Source: Cellvibrio sp. 79 (GTDB taxonomy: Bacteria > Pseudomonadota > Gammaproteobacteria > Pseudomonadales > Cellvibrionaceae). From it: DNA of 64,000 nt. This document shows positions 24,474 to 33,783 of this stretch, piece by piece; positions within the stretch are counted from its first letter, which is position 1; the number at the start of each line of letters is the position of its first letter. The notes beneath the pieces were generated by a model. It made no database searches, was not told the DNA's origin, and was given only the letters and a program-made list of their open reading frames with translations. The position numbers and the translations under genes are program-made. The stretch is from positions 2,101,747 through 2,165,746 of the forward strand of contig MVDH01000001.1 of assembly GCA_003056245.1 (NCBI GenBank), read 5' to 3'.

Positions 24474-27053
24474 ATGAAATTATTACGTAAACTTTTTGGC
24501 GCTAAAACCAAGGTTGAACCTGTTAAAGCAGCTCCATTGCCGGTAGCAGATATTAAACCACCCAAGCCCGTTATCACCCTGGATGCAGTGGAGCGCACAG
24601 ATGACGAACAGGAATTGTTAACGCTCGCTACTGAAGGAGCCACTAGCCAATTGCGTCAGGCGGCGGCAGAAAAATTACATAGTCGTGAAATTCTCGAACA
24701 AGCAGCCAAAGCGGTTAAAACCAAAGACAAAAACGTTTATAAAATTGTCAAAGCAAAACTGGAAACATTTAAAGCAGAAGATAACAAACAAGCGGAGCTA
24801 GAAGTTATTGCTCAACGAATCTGCGAAAAACTGGAAAGACATTCGCACTTGGAGGCGGACGCGCTGTTCAAAGCAAAATTAACAGTTTTGCAAAATGAAT
24901 GGGCTGCCCTGCCTCAATTATCATCAGCCAGCCAGGAACGCTTTAACCTGGCTCTTACCACCTGCGAAGCAAAAATAGCAGCGCGCACGCAAGCCATCGC
25001 CGATGAGGAAGAAAAGCAAATCCTTGATCAACAAGCACAGCAATTGGCTGAAGAAGCATTAGTCAGCTTGAAAAAATTGACTGCTGACATATATCGTCAT
25101 GCACTTATTGATGATCTGGTAAATGCGAACTACGAATTAAAAATCCAGGAGCTGAGCAATGCTGTCCGGTTAGCAGCAAACCGTCAATTACCATTGGATA
25201 AACTCACCAGGGAGTTTGAACACCGCAAACAACAAACATTAAATCTTATCGACCAAATTAAAACATCTGGCACCATTACCCAACTGAACCAGACTCTGGA
25301 GCAAGCCGGTGATACAGAGCTGATAAAACAAGCACAAACCAAATTACAACAATTTATAAAATCGTCCAAAGAATTAGGCGATGACATTCCTGAAGCGCTG
25401 GAGGATGCCAAAACAAAAATCAATGCATTCTTTGCCGAACGTAATCAAGCTGAACAAGCTACCAAAAATGCATTACGCGAATTTAACGAATTAGCGCGAA
25501 AAGGTTTGTGGGCTGCTGAACAAGGCTTTGTTCGTAAGGCGCGAGCAATTCAAAAGGAACTGCATGAAAAACGCGAGCAATTGACAAACTTCACTCAGGA
25601 TCTTCCCAAAACCATTCAAGGAAAACTGGATGATTTTGAAGCCCAACTGGTCAAGCTGGGTGACTGGCATGAATTTGCAGTTACTCCAAAAAAAGAGGCA
25701 CTGATTGAGCAAATGCGTGCTCTTGCCAACAATCAAAGCAATCCTGAAGTATTGGCAACGCGCATCCATGATCTACAAGACAGCTGGAAAGAAGTTAGCA
25801 AAGGAGCGCAACAACAAGACGATGATCTCTGGCAACAATTCCAGCAAGCATCAGCAATTGCCTATGCTCCCTGTAAAGAGTTTTTTGAAGCTCAAGCTAC
25901 TGAGCGAGAAGCAAATCTTGCCAAGCGCCGCGAGTTGGTCGGCCAGCTACAACAGTATTTAAATGGTTATGACTTTGCTAACGCAGTATGGAAAGACGTT
26001 GAGCAAACATTGAAAACCGCACGTTCGGAATGGCAAAATTATTGGCCCGTTCCACGCAAAGCAGGTAATGATCTACAAAAAGAATTTGAGAGCCTGATGG
26101 AGCAACTCTTTGGCAAAATTACCAATGAGTATGAAACTAACAAAAATAATAAACAGCAATTAATTGATCAGGCGCAGGCATTAACTACTGCTGAAGATTC
26201 ACGCGCATCAGCAGAACAGATTAAGCAATTGCAAAACCAATGGAAAACAATTGGCAAAAGTTGGCCACGAGAAGATCACCAATTATGGCAAGAATTCCGC
26301 AAGCATTGCGATGCGGTCTTCGCTAAACGTAGTGAATTATTTGAAGCAGCAAAAGAGCAACGCCAGGCAACCGTAGCCAAAGCAGAAACAATTATTGAGC
26401 AATTGAATGGGTTTGCAGCGCAAACTTTAGAGCAGATCAATAATGCCAAAGATGAAATCGAAACACTGAAGAACGAATTCATCGCATTGGAATTACCCAA
26501 AGAGGTGGTTAAACCCCTACAACAAAAATTCTCCAATAGCCTGAACGCAATAGCAGCAAAACGTGACGATGCACGTCTTCAAGCTGAAGCGCAACGCTGG
26601 ACAGATTTATTTGGCGTACTGGTTGCGATTCGTGATTACGAACAGGCTGTTATTGAAAAAGCCGATGTTGATTCCCTTTCCAATCAAAAAACTGAATTGG
26701 AAAATCGTATCGCCAATATTACTCGCTGGCCTTCAGGTACGTTGAGCGCAGTTCAACAGCGACTGGCTAAAGCCGACACTATCGACTCCAAAGATCAGGA
26801 ACACAATTCTAATTTGCTGCGCCTCCTTACTATCCGCGCAGAAATTTTTGCAGGACAGGAAAGCCCTGAAAGTGATAAAGCAGTGCGTATGAGCTACCAG
26901 GTGCAACAATTGCAACAGGGTTTGGGTCAACGCGATTCACAATTTGATCCATTACTGATTGAGTGGATTGGTTTGGGTGGAGTTCCCGCAGAAATTTATA
27001 CATCACTGTTTGCACGGTTCAATCAAAGTCGCCAGAAAGCTGCAAACAAGTAA
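24474..27053 (+). CDS. DUF349 coiled-coil protein
   Basis: 859 residues, highly charged and almost entirely helical, rich in A, E, K and Q. Repeated DUF349-type units occur with the typical 'W...' spacing (for example LQDSWKEVSKGAQQQDDDLWQQF, broken here as LQDSWKEV and DDDLWQQF, and LQNQWKTIGKSWPREDHQLW). The N-terminus (MKLLRKLFGAKTKVEP) is basic. DUF349 proteins are widespread in gammaproteobacteria and lack an agreed function. The gene shares the strand and a short spacer with ydiJ and ends at a strong terminator. Confidence 0.85.
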   Translation: MKLLRKLFGAKTKVEPVKAAPLPVADIKPPKPVITLDAVERTDDEQELLTLATEGATSQLRQAAAEKLHSREILEQAAKAVKTKDKNVYKIVKAKLETFKAEDNKQAELEVIAQRICEKLERHSHLEADALFKAKLTVLQNEWAALPQLSSASQERFNLALTTCEAKIAARTQAIADEEEKQILDQQAQQLAEEALVSLKKLTADIYRHALIDDLVNANYELKIQELSNAVRLAANRQLPLDKLTREFEHRKQQTLNLIDQIKTSGTITQLNQTLEQAGDTELIKQAQTKLQQFIKSSKELGDDIPEALEDAKTKINAFFAERNQAEQATKNALREFNELARKGLWAAEQGFVRKARAIQKELHEKREQLTNFTQDLPKTIQGKLDDFEAQLVKLGDWHEFAVTPKKEALIEQMRALANNQSNPEVLATRIHDLQDSWKEVSKGAQQQDDDLWQQFQQASAIAYAPCKEFFEAQATEREANLAKRRELVGQLQQYLNGYDFANAVWKDVEQTLKTARSEWQNYWPVPRKAGNDLQKEFESLMEQLFGKITNEYETNKNNKQQLIDQAQALTTAEDSRASAEQIKQLQNQWKTIGKSWPREDHQLWQEFRKHCDAVFAKRSELFEAAKEQRQATVAKAETIIEQLNGFAAQTLEQINNAKDEIETLKNEFIALELPKEVVKPLQQKFSNSLNAIAAKRDDARLQAEAQRWTDLFGVLVAIRDYEQAVIEKADVDSLSNQKTELENRIANITRWPSGTLSAVQQRLAKADTIDSKDQEHNSNLLRLLTIRAEIFAGQESPESDKAVRMSYQVQQLQQGLGQRDSQFDPLLIEWIGLGGVPAEIYTSLFARFNQSRQKAANK

Positions 27054-27072
27054 ACACAAATAACGTACTATC

Positions 27073-27108
27073 AAAAGCGAGCCCGAGTGTTATCGGGCTC
27101 GCTTTTTT
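27073..27108 (+). terminator. Intrinsic terminator of the DUF349 gene
   Basis: A 14-bp stem, 27073-27086 with 27093-27106 (core GCGAGCCCGA/TCGGGCTCGC), 6-base loop and T run to 27108; 19 bases past the stop. The A-rich 5' side makes it usable from both strands. Confidence 0.9.
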
Positions 27109-27156
27109 ATTGCCATTTTTTTATGTGGAATTGGGTGCTTTAGTGCAATCACCCAT

Positions 27157-27308
27157 AAAAAAGCAGCCCAAAATGGGCTGCTAAATGGAGAGGTCAAAAA
27201 TGTACAGGGAGAACTACAAGCTCAAAAAAACTGGCGGAAAACTCCGCCAGAATAAGGTCAAACACAACCCCTGTTTACTGAACCATCGGCGACGATTCAG
27301 TAAACATT
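27157..27308 (-). ncRNA. Candidate small RNA, two tandem terminators
   Basis: On the minus strand a promoter (27315-27343) would start RNA near 27308. The RNA would hold three parts. First is a 10-bp hairpin GTTTACTGAA/TTCAGTAAAC (27273-27305). Second is an 8-bp hairpin CTGGCGGA/TCCGCCAG (27231-27250) followed by seven U (27224-27230), itself a terminator. Third, after a pyrimidine-rich stretch containing UCUCCCU and CCUCUCC, is the stem AGCAGCCCA/TGGGCTGCT (27162-27182) with a final U run. Products of about 85 or 150 nt are predicted. The C-rich segment could pair with Shine-Dalgarno sequences. No known RNA family is recognised. The opposite strand has a 36-codon frame with a good ribosome site (ATG 27200), which I consider less likely. 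Confidence 0.55.
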
Positions 27309-27314
27309 GAATTA

Positions 27315-27343
27315 ATCCTATATGTTGCATACTAGTGCGTCAA
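27315..27343 (-). promoter_or_regulatory. Sigma70-type promoter of the candidate small RNA
   Basis: On the minus strand TTGACG (27343-27338), 17-base spacer, TAGGAT (27320-27315). Five of six -35 and four of six -10 positions match consensus. The start is predicted at about 27308, just before the first RNA hairpin. The stretch 27344-27520 has no further clear feature. Confidence 0.5.
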
Positions 27344-27520
27344 GCTTTTTGTCATTATGACTTTAAGATTTTTTTGTCAATTTTGCAGATGATTTTGTTT
27401 TTATCAATAACTATAAATTTCCTGTAGTTGGCATATGGTTTAACATATAGATTGTTTGCTTTCCCTCCTTCATAACGTCTTGGCTATAGCTATGCTGTAG
27501 ATATTAACAAGGGAAGCTGC

Positions 27521-27613
27521 ATGAGCCTTCCAACCTGGAAATACACCGTTATGTTCCAGAGGCAAATAGCCTTTGGACACGTAACAAGGCACAATCCGTT
27601 TCCTAGATTCTGA
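27521..27613 (+). CDS. Possible small leader ORF before the GntR gene
   Basis: 30 codons (MSLPTWKYTVMFQRQIAFGH, then 10 more residues) with AAGGGA 6 bases before the ATG, ending 57 bases before the GntR start. It could be a leader peptide or chance. No similarity to a known family is recognised. Confidence 0.2.
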   Translation: MSLPTWKYTVMFQRQIAFGHVTRHNPFPRF

Positions 27614-27670
27614 TGGCACCAAGACCGTACCAATAACATTCGCAGTCTTCATTACTGAAGGAGATTTAAC

Positions 27671-28390
27671 GTGGCTAAACAGCCCCTCATTAATATGCGC
27701 CCCGAGTCCAGAGGTTTGTCATATGACCGACCAGCAGCCAGCCAGATTTTCGGTTTTGTGCGCGATGCCATCATCAGCATGGAATTGCTGCCAGGACAAA
27801 TGATTTCCGAAACGGCCCTCGCACAACAATTTGGGGTCAGTCGTACACCGGTGCGCGAGGCATTAATCCAACTGTCCAATATTGGTTTTGTGGAGGTTTT
27901 GCCCCAACGCGGGACCTACGTAACCAAGTTCAGCATGGAAAAAATTCTTGAAGCGCGTTTTATTCGCGAAGCATTGGAAGTTGCTGTAGTTACCCAGCTA
28001 GCCTTAAATACTAATGAAAGTATTCGCGAGGAGGCCGTAGAAGCGTGTGAGAAGATCATCAACGATCAAAAGACCGCAGCAGCCGATGATGACGCCCTCG
28101 CCTTCCAGAATCTGGATGATCAATTTCATCAAACGCTGGCAGGTTTCACTCTGTACCCACGAGCGGCAACCCTGATAGAAGCAGAAAAGGCACACATGGA
28201 TCGGGTACGCAATTTAAGCTTGCACGTAAGCGGCCAATACAAGCGTGTACTGAGCCAGCATGCGGCCATTATCAAGGCGATAAAAGCGGGCTCTGCCGAA
28301 AAGTCAGCGGCGGCAATGAGCGTGCATCTGAAAGATGTATACAACATCCTGGAAGTGATTCCCCAAGAGCACCCGGAATATTTCGTCTAG
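27671..28390 (+). CDS. GntR family regulator (FadR/FCD subfamily)
   Basis: 239 residues from GTG 27671; GAAGGAG lies 6 bases upstream. The winged HTH covers about 20-88: FVRDAIISMELLPGQMISET, then QQFGVSRTPVREALIQLSN and the wing VLPQRGTYVTK. The FCD ligand domain (about 95-225) has the metal-binding-type pattern LDDQFHQTLA and HAAIIKAIKAG. Members sense small carboxylic acids or sugar acids and repress catabolic genes. Immediate neighbours do not reveal a target; the candidate small RNA and the DUF349 gene lie upstream. A bidirectional terminator follows. Confidence 0.88.
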   Translation: MAKQPLINMRPESRGLSYDRPAASQIFGFVRDAIISMELLPGQMISETALAQQFGVSRTPVREALIQLSNIGFVEVLPQRGTYVTKFSMEKILEARFIREALEVAVVTQLALNTNESIREEAVEACEKIINDQKTAAADDDALAFQNLDDQFHQTLAGFTLYPRAATLIEAEKAHMDRVRNLSLHVSGQYKRVLSQHAAIIKAIKAGSAEKSAAAMSVHLKDVYNILEVIPQEHPEYFV

Positions 28391-28432
28391 CTGTCACCAC
28401 TTTAATAACGCCGGTAGGTAGTGAGAACCAGT

Positions 28433-28466
28433 CAATAAAAAAGCAGCCAAGGCTGCTTTTTTATTG
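28433..28466. terminator. Bidirectional intrinsic terminator
   Basis: A 16-bp stem (28433-28448 with 28451-28466, core AAAGCAGCC/GGCTGCTTT, 2-base loop) gives T runs on both strands. It serves the GntR gene on plus and the Arc-like gene on minus, overlapping the stop codon of the latter. Confidence 0.9.
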
Positions 28467-28682
28467 GTTGTCTGTTTCATCCGGTTCCTGCATTTCGACT
28501 TCCTGCATTTCCACATCTGTCACCACTTTTTGTACCAGCTTGACCCGTCCGCTTTTCATTAAGGCATCGCGCAGTACGAACTCAATTTGCGCATTCAAAC
28601 TACGCAAATCATCGTCAGCCCAGCGCTGCATGGCAGCGATGACTTGCTCGTTAATTCGCAACGGAAAAGATTTTTTAGTCAC
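28461..28682 (-). CDS. Arc-like ribbon-helix-helix DNA-binding protein
   Basis: 73 residues. MTKKSFPLRINEQVIAAMQRWA followed by DDDLRSLNAQIEFVLRDAL is the Arc/MetJ ribbon-helix-helix pattern, with a beta strand FPLRI and two helices. The tail has a repeated MQEVEMQEPDE acidic stretch. It lies 12 bases downstream of the SPFH gene in the same operon. Pairing of small Arc-type proteins with SPFH proteins is a pattern I recall from other proteobacteria. The likely role is autoregulation through the dyad at 29580. A toxin-antitoxin role is not supported. Confidence 0.75.
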   Translation of the reverse strand: MTKKSFPLRINEQVIAAMQRWADDDLRSLNAQIEFVLRDALMKSGRVKLVQKVVTDVEMQEVEMQEPDETDNQ

Positions 28683-28694
28683 AACAACAACCTG

Positions 28695-29555
28695 CTACGA
28701 GTAAATAGTGCCGGTATTAATGACAGGTTTTGCTTGCTGATCACCACAAAGCACTACCAGCAAATTACTAACCATTGCCGCTTTGCGTTCTGCATCCAGC
28801 TCGACAACCTCCTGCGCTTTTAATTGCTCAAGCGCATCACTCACCATACCCACTGCACCTTGCACAATAATCCTTCGCGCGGCTAATACGGCACTGGCTT
28901 GTTGGCGCTGTAGCATTGCCTGTGCGATTTCCGGTGCGTAGGCTAAATGACTCAAACGGGCTTCCAACACATCTACACCCGCTTTTTGCAAACGATCCTG
29001 TACTTCATTTTTTAACTTTTGGGCAATCGCGTTTGAATCGCTACGCAACGACAAGCGCTCATCTTCGGTATCGTGCTCGTAGGGATAGGTGGTCGCTAAA
29101 TTGCGTAACGCAGCTTCACTTTGGATGGTGACATAATTTTCATAGTCATCCACTTCAAATACCGCTTCTGCGGTATCCACCACTTTCCATACGATAACAG
29201 CAGCAATCTCGATGGGGTTACCATTTGCATCATTCACTTTGAGTCGTCCTGATTCAAAGTTGCGGACACGTAAACTTACCGATTGTTTTGAATACAACGG
29301 GTTGGCCCAACGTAAACCGGTTGTGCGATCAGTACCCGCATATTGCCCAAATAGCTGCAATACCTTGCCCTGATTAGGTTGCACCATATAAAAGCCGCAC
29401 CAACAGATAAAAACCACTATCGTCGCCAGAATCGCCGCAATTTTCAGGAAGCCTGGTAAGAAAAAGATAGCCGCACCACTCGCCACCTGAAGGATCAATA
29501 ACACAACCAATAAAAAGTATCCGGATCCACTGCGTGCTTCAGTTTCATTAACCAT
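28695..29555 (-). CDS. SPFH/band-7 membrane protein
   Basis: 286 residues. Two close N-terminal membrane segments ([21 protein letters not shown] and [20 protein letters not shown], approximate) are followed by the SPFH core: [19 protein letters not shown], then [26 protein letters not shown] and [21 protein letters not shown]. The helical end has [18 protein letters not shown], typical for oligomerising stomatin/prohibitin-like proteins. Such proteins organise membrane microdomains or regulate proteases. First gene of an operon with the Arc-like protein, and divergent from the DesK-like kinase gene. Confidence 0.87.
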   Translation of the reverse strand: MVNETEARSGSGYFLLVVLLILQVASGAAIFFLPGFLKIAAILATIVVFICWCGFYMVQPNQGKVLQLFGQYAGTDRTTGLRWANPLYSKQSVSLRVRNFESGRLKVNDANGNPIEIAAVIVWKVVDTAEAVFEVDDYENYVTIQSEAALRNLATTYPYEHDTEDERLSLRSDSNAIAQKLKNEVQDRLQKAGVDVLEARLSHLAYAPEIAQAMLQRQQASAVLAARRIIVQGAVGMVSDALEQLKAQEVVELDAERKAAMVSNLLVVLCGDQQAKPVINTGTIYS

Positions 29556-29579
29556 AACGGTCTCCTTTTGTTTTTAGAG

Positions 29580-29598
29580 TGATATCATTTAGATATCA
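29580..29598. promoter_or_regulatory. TGATATC-N5-GATATCA dyad upstream of the SPFH operon
   Basis: A perfect 7-bp inverted repeat (29580-29586 and 29592-29598) lies 25 bases before the SPFH start. Its size suits a ribbon-helix-helix dimer of dimers, so it may be the operator for the Arc-like protein encoded in the operon. Confidence 0.5.
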
Positions 29599-29634
29599 AA
29601 TTAGATCAATTTTGATTTTTTGTAAATACCTGTT

Positions 29635-29646
29635 TGACAATTGTCA
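29635..29646. promoter_or_regulatory. TGACAATTGTCA palindrome over a -35-like TTGACA
   Basis: A perfect 12-bp palindrome in the divergent spacer overlaps TTGACA (29634-29639) reading toward the histidine kinase gene. A good -10 is not evident. It may be an operator for the two-component genes. Confidence 0.35.
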
Positions 29647-29780
29647 TAGCAGTCTCATGACTTTACCCGCTAGCACATCAATAGGTGCTGCCCCAGACTA
29701 TGTCAACTGGTAGAAATGACTGGAAGCCAGCAGAATTGACAGTTCATAATAACTCTCACTTTCACCATCAGGTTTCCCTT

Positions 29781-30935
29781 ATGAACAATCCCTCTCCGCA
29801 TAATCACCTGATGAACCATCGCATGGCTGAAACGAACTCGATTCTTGGCGAACAGTGTATTAAATCAATCGATTCGGTTAAGTCGCGCATTTGGCTGGTA
29901 TTTAGTCTTTATTACTTTATTCCCCTGTTCTACATACCGTTCGAGCCATGGAAGCTCTGTGGCTTGTTAATCGCCTATGCTATTTTCCTGGGGCTTTATG
30001 AACTCGCAATTACCATCAGCTCACGCAATGTGTGGCAACCGATTCTGGGCCTTGTTGTGCTCACATCCATTACCACTTTTTTTACTCCCGGTAGCGCCAC
30101 CTTTTTTAGTTACATCGGTTTTTTGCTTGGATTTTCCTACCGCCCACGCCAATGGATGATAACTACGGGTTTGTTAATTGGCCTGATACTGGTGCTTCAT
30201 CTTTTCAATGAATATCGCTTTCACTTTTTTGCATTTGGTTCAATCACTGGCTTGATTACGATAGGTATCGTTGGATTTGCCGAACGGGTGCGTTATGAAT
30301 CACGTATTTGCCAGCAAAAAAGCCGCGAAGAAATTGAACAATTAGCAGTTATTGCCGAGCGCGAGCGTATCGCCCGTGATTTACACGATATTCTCGGCCA
30401 CACATTATCCAGCATTGCATTAAAAGCAGAACTCGCTGAAAAATTATTAGCGCAAGAAAAACACCAATCCGTGCAGCAACACTTATCAGAGCTACACCAA
30501 ATTGCGCGCAATAGTTTAAGCCTGGTACGACAAACGGTATCCGGTTATAAACATCGCGGCCTTTCCGGGGAAGTAATGGAATTGTGTGAAAGGCTAAGGC
30601 AAAAAGGTTTCGTTGTTGAACTTAATGGTGAAATCCCCCAACTCACTCCCCGCGCAGAAACAGCATTGATTCTGGCGCTCACTGAACTCACTACAAACAT
30701 TTTGCGACACAGCAAAGGCGATCATTGCCAGATCGAGTTTGGAAAAAACGATGAGAAACTGTTTGTCACCATGCGCGATAACGGTGAAGTTGAATGCCTG
30801 GTTCCAGGCAACGGGTTACGCGGTATTCAAGAGCGCTTACACGCACTGGCGGGCGAGTTGCAATCATCCATTAATAAAGGTTGTGAATTTATTATTTCGC
30901 TTCCCAACCGAGAGTTGCATCAGCAAGGATCATAA
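29781..30935 (+). CDS. DesK/NarX-type sensor histidine kinase
   Basis: 384 residues from ATG 29781. An upstream in-frame start at 29685 would add 32 polar residues that look non-native. Five to six membrane segments (about 40-180) precede a HisKA_3 dimerisation helix with the phospho-acceptor in ERERIARDLHDILGHTLSSIA. A short HATPase_c follows: ALTELTTNILRHS is the N box, VTMRDNGE the G1 box, and GNGLRGIQERL the G2 region. Members sense membrane or envelope properties (DesK: membrane fluidity). The partner regulator starts 5 bases after the stop, so this is a typical two-gene operon. Confidence 0.88.
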   Translation: MNNPSPHNHLMNHRMAETNSILGEQCIKSIDSVKSRIWLVFSLYYFIPLFYIPFEPWKLCGLLIAYAIFLGLYELAITISSRNVWQPILGLVVLTSITTFFTPGSATFFSYIGFLLGFSYRPRQWMITTGLLIGLILVLHLFNEYRFHFFAFGSITGLITIGIVGFAERVRYESRICQQKSREEIEQLAVIAERERIARDLHDILGHTLSSIALKAELAEKLLAQEKHQSVQQHLSELHQIARNSLSLVRQTVSGYKHRGLSGEVMELCERLRQKGFVVELNGEIPQLTPRAETALILALTELTTNILRHSKGDHCQIEFGKNDEKLFVTMRDNGEVECLVPGNGLRGIQERLHALAGELQSSINKGCEFIISLPNRELHQQGS

Positions 30936-30940
30936 CAATA

Positions 30941-31537
30941 ATGAAAATCTTATTAGCAGAAGATCAATCCATGGTACGCGGTGCGTTGGCGGCATTGCTG
31001 GGAATGGAAGCCGGTTTTGAAATTACCCAGGCCGAAGATGGTGATCGCGCCTGGTTACTCATGAAACAAAATGCTTACGATATTTTATTAACGGATATTG
31101 AAATGCCCGGGCGCTCCGGCCTCGAATTGGCACAATGGGTTCTGCAACAAAAACTCCCCACCAAAACAATTATCATCACCACGTTTGGCCGCTCTGGTTA
31201 TATTCGCCGCGCTATTGATATGGGGGTTACAGGTTTTTTATTAAAAGATGCGCCATCGCAACAATTAATAGAGGCTATTTATAAAGTCATGGATGGCAAG
31301 CGCGTTATTGACGGCGAATTGGCCATGATGGCACTAGGCGAAGCTGACCCGCTCAACGACAAAGAGCGCCGCGCATTACGCCTTGCCGCTGAGGGCAAAA
31401 CCACTGCTGAAATAGCCACTGTCCTGTGTTTGTCCGAAGGCACAGTACGTAATTATCTTTCAGAAGCTATCGCCAAGCTTCACGCTGTAAACCGCGTAGA
31501 TGCAGCACGTATCGCCCGCCAAAAAGGCTGGATCTAG
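30941..31537 (+). CDS. LuxR/NarL-family response regulator (DesR-like)
   Basis: 198 residues. The receiver (1-120) has E8/D9, phospho-acceptor D52 in ILLTDIEMPG, T in IIITTFG and K in FLLKDAP. The C-terminal LuxR-type HTH (about 135-198) has LNDKERRALRLAAEGKTTAE, then IATVLCLSEGTVRNYLSEAI. Partner of the kinase at 29781. Targets unknown; the acetate-uptake genes 228 bases downstream on the same strand are a candidate by position only. The gap to 31766 has a GCGCTGCC/GGCAGCGC hairpin (31648-31669) without a T run. Confidence 0.88.
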   Translation: MKILLAEDQSMVRGALAALLGMEAGFEITQAEDGDRAWLLMKQNAYDILLTDIEMPGRSGLELAQWVLQQKLPTKTIIITTFGRSGYIRRAIDMGVTGFLLKDAPSQQLIEAIYKVMDGKRVIDGELAMMALGEADPLNDKERRALRLAAEGKTTAEIATVLCLSEGTVRNYLSEAIAKLHAVNRVDAARIARQKGWI

Positions 31538-31765
31538 GCAATACCGGATTTGAAAAAAGCCTGGTTTATACGGCACGTGTTATAAATCGACGCAATTTAC
31601 CCATCCCCACTATTCCTGTTGCAGCATTGTGGCTGTTAAAATCCCTCGCGCTGCCCCTATCGGCAGCGCATCAACAGCGATAATAAAAAATACAAAAATG
31701 AGCCATACCGGCCACCACACGACCCAATTACCTGCATTAAAACCCAATAAAGAACAGGGAAACCT

Positions 31766-32077
31766 ATGAACCATACTGAGACTATCCGGCAGTGGCCGGA
31801 GTACGCGGCCCTAACCCGGGCGCGCAAAAAAATTATGTGGCCTCTCTCAATCGTGATTATCGCTGCTTATTTCGCTTTGATCCTGGCAATTGGATTTACA
31901 CCTGAATCATTGGGTAATCCGATTGGCACTGGCGTAACATCACTCGGCATTACACTTGGGCTGGGCATCATTCTGCTCTGCTTTGTTATCACCGGTATTT
32001 ATGTGTATTACGCTAACCGCGTGCTTGAGCCATTGAATCAGGCGATCATCAAAAAAGCGGAGGCATTGAAACAATGA
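31766..32077 (+). CDS. yjcH: DUF485 membrane protein (YjcH-like)
   Basis: 103 residues with two membrane helices ([20 protein letters not shown] and [20 protein letters not shown]) and an N-terminal soluble helix, the standard DUF485 layout. It is always found next to acetate symporters, as here: its stop overlaps the ActP start by 4 bases (ATGA). The probable role is an accessory or assembly subunit of the transporter. Confidence 0.88.
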   Translation: MNHTETIRQWPEYAALTRARKKIMWPLSIVIIAAYFALILAIGFTPESLGNPIGTGVTSLGITLGLGIILLCFVITGIYVYYANRVLEPLNQAIIKKAEALKQ

Positions 32078-33711
32078 ATATTTTTTCGCGCCTGCTCCCC
32101 TTATTGATTGGTACAACCAGCCTGCCTGCAATGGCCCAATCCAATAGCATGGCTCCCGGTTCCGCAATTTTCATGTTTGTTTTATTCGTAGTGCTGACAC
32201 TCGGCATTACCATCTGGGCTTCAAAACGAACTAAAACCACCAAAGATTTTTATGCTGCCGGCGGAGGTATTACCGGATTCCAAAATGGTTTGGCGATTGC
32301 CGGTGATTACATGTCGGCCGCATCTTTCCTGGGGATTGCCGGGCTCGTTTACATATCCGGATTTGATGGTTTGATTTATGCCATCGGATTTTTAGTTGGC
32401 TGGCCAATTGTATTGCTGCTGATCGCCGAACCCCTGCGCAATCTCGGCAAATATACGTTTGCCGATGTTGCATCATTTCGTTTGCAACAAAAACCGATTC
32501 GCATACTCGCTGCTAGTGGCTCACTTGTTACCGTCATTTTTTATTTAATTGCACAGATGGTTGGTGCTGGAAAATTGATTGAATTACTTTTTGGAATGCA
32601 ATACGAAGTTGCGGTGGTCATCGTCGGTGTGCTCATGACTTTTTATGTCACATTCGGTGGCATGCTTGCCACCACCTGGGTGCAACTTATCAAAGCAATT
32701 TTATTGCTTTCCGGTGCAACACTAATGGCTGTACTGGTAATGGTGCAATTTGGTTTCAGTTTTGAAACCATGTTTGCAGAGGCCGTGAAGATACACAGTA
32801 AAGGCGACGCCATTATGGCCCCAGGCACGTTAGTATCAGACCCCGTTTCTGCTATTTCCCTGGGGATGGCGTTGATGTTCGGTACCGCCGGTCTGCCGCA
32901 TATATTGATGCGCTTTTTCACTGTGCGCGATGCGGTACAAGCGCGCCGTTCGGTATTTTATGCAACAGGTTTTATTGGTTACTTCTATATCCTTACATTT
33001 ATCATTGGCTTTGGTGCAATTGTGTTGCTCGCTGCTCATCCGGAATATTTCAGTAATGGAGCGCTGATTGGTGGCACTAATATGGCTGCAATTCGCCTGT
33101 CACAAGCGGTAGGCGGAGATATGTTGCTCGGGTTTATTTCTGCGGTCGCATTCGCCACTATTCTCGCCGTAGTTTCCGGTTTGACACTTGCAGGTTCAAG
33201 CGCAATTTCTCACGATCTATACTCGACCCTGGTTTTGAAAGGTGATCGCAACGAGAAAAAAGAAATGCGTGCATCACGCATCGCAACAATTGTTCTCGGT
33301 GTAATTGCGGTACTGCTCGGTATCGTCTTTGAAAACCAGAATGTTGCATTCATGGTTGGATTAGCCTTCTGCGTTGCTGCCAGTGCTAATTTCCCGATTT
33401 TGCTGTTGAGCATGTACTGGCGCAAACTCACAACACGGGGGGCAGTCATGGGCGGTTCGCTGGGCTTACTAACCGCAGTGGTGCTGGTGTTTATTGGCCC
33501 AACAGTGTGGGTCGATGCATTTGGATTTAAAGAAGCCATCTTCCCTTATAAATATCCCGCCATCTTCTCAGTAAGTGTTGCGTTTATTGGTATCTGGGTT
33601 TTCTCATTGCTGGATAATTCAGCCAATGCGAAAGCCGAACAAGCGTCATTTGATGCACAGTTCGTTCGCTCGCAAACGGGCATCGGAGCCGCAGAAGCTT
33701 CGGAGCACTAA
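32074..33711 (+). CDS. actP: Cation/acetate symporter ActP
   Basis: 545 residues, a solute:sodium symporter with about 13-14 membrane helices. Recognised by the [22 protein letters not shown] segment (split here as [15 protein letters not shown] and [15 protein letters not shown]), then [16 protein letters not shown] and [10 protein letters not shown]. ActP imports acetate and other short monocarboxylates with a cation. Probably needed to scavenge acetate from overflow or polysaccharide fermentation. Translationally coupled to yjcH. Confidence 0.92.
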   Translation: MNIFSRLLPLLIGTTSLPAMAQSNSMAPGSAIFMFVLFVVLTLGITIWASKRTKTTKDFYAAGGGITGFQNGLAIAGDYMSAASFLGIAGLVYISGFDGLIYAIGFLVGWPIVLLLIAEPLRNLGKYTFADVASFRLQQKPIRILAASGSLVTVIFYLIAQMVGAGKLIELLFGMQYEVAVVIVGVLMTFYVTFGGMLATTWVQLIKAILLLSGATLMAVLVMVQFGFSFETMFAEAVKIHSKGDAIMAPGTLVSDPVSAISLGMALMFGTAGLPHILMRFFTVRDAVQARRSVFYATGFIGYFYILTFIIGFGAIVLLAAHPEYFSNGALIGGTNMAAIRLSQAVGGDMLLGFISAVAFATILAVVSGLTLAGSSAISHDLYSTLVLKGDRNEKKEMRASRIATIVLGVIAVLLGIVFENQNVAFMVGLAFCVAASANFPILLLSMYWRKLTTRGAVMGGSLGLLTAVVLVFIGPTVWVDAFGFKEAIFPYKYPAIFSVSVAFIGIWVFSLLDNSANAKAEQASFDAQFVRSQTGIGAAEASEH

Positions 33712-33783
33712 AATAGATGCCCTGTTCAGGCTATAAGTTTGAACGGGGCTATATCACCATCGCAAAAACAGGGAAAATTTTAT

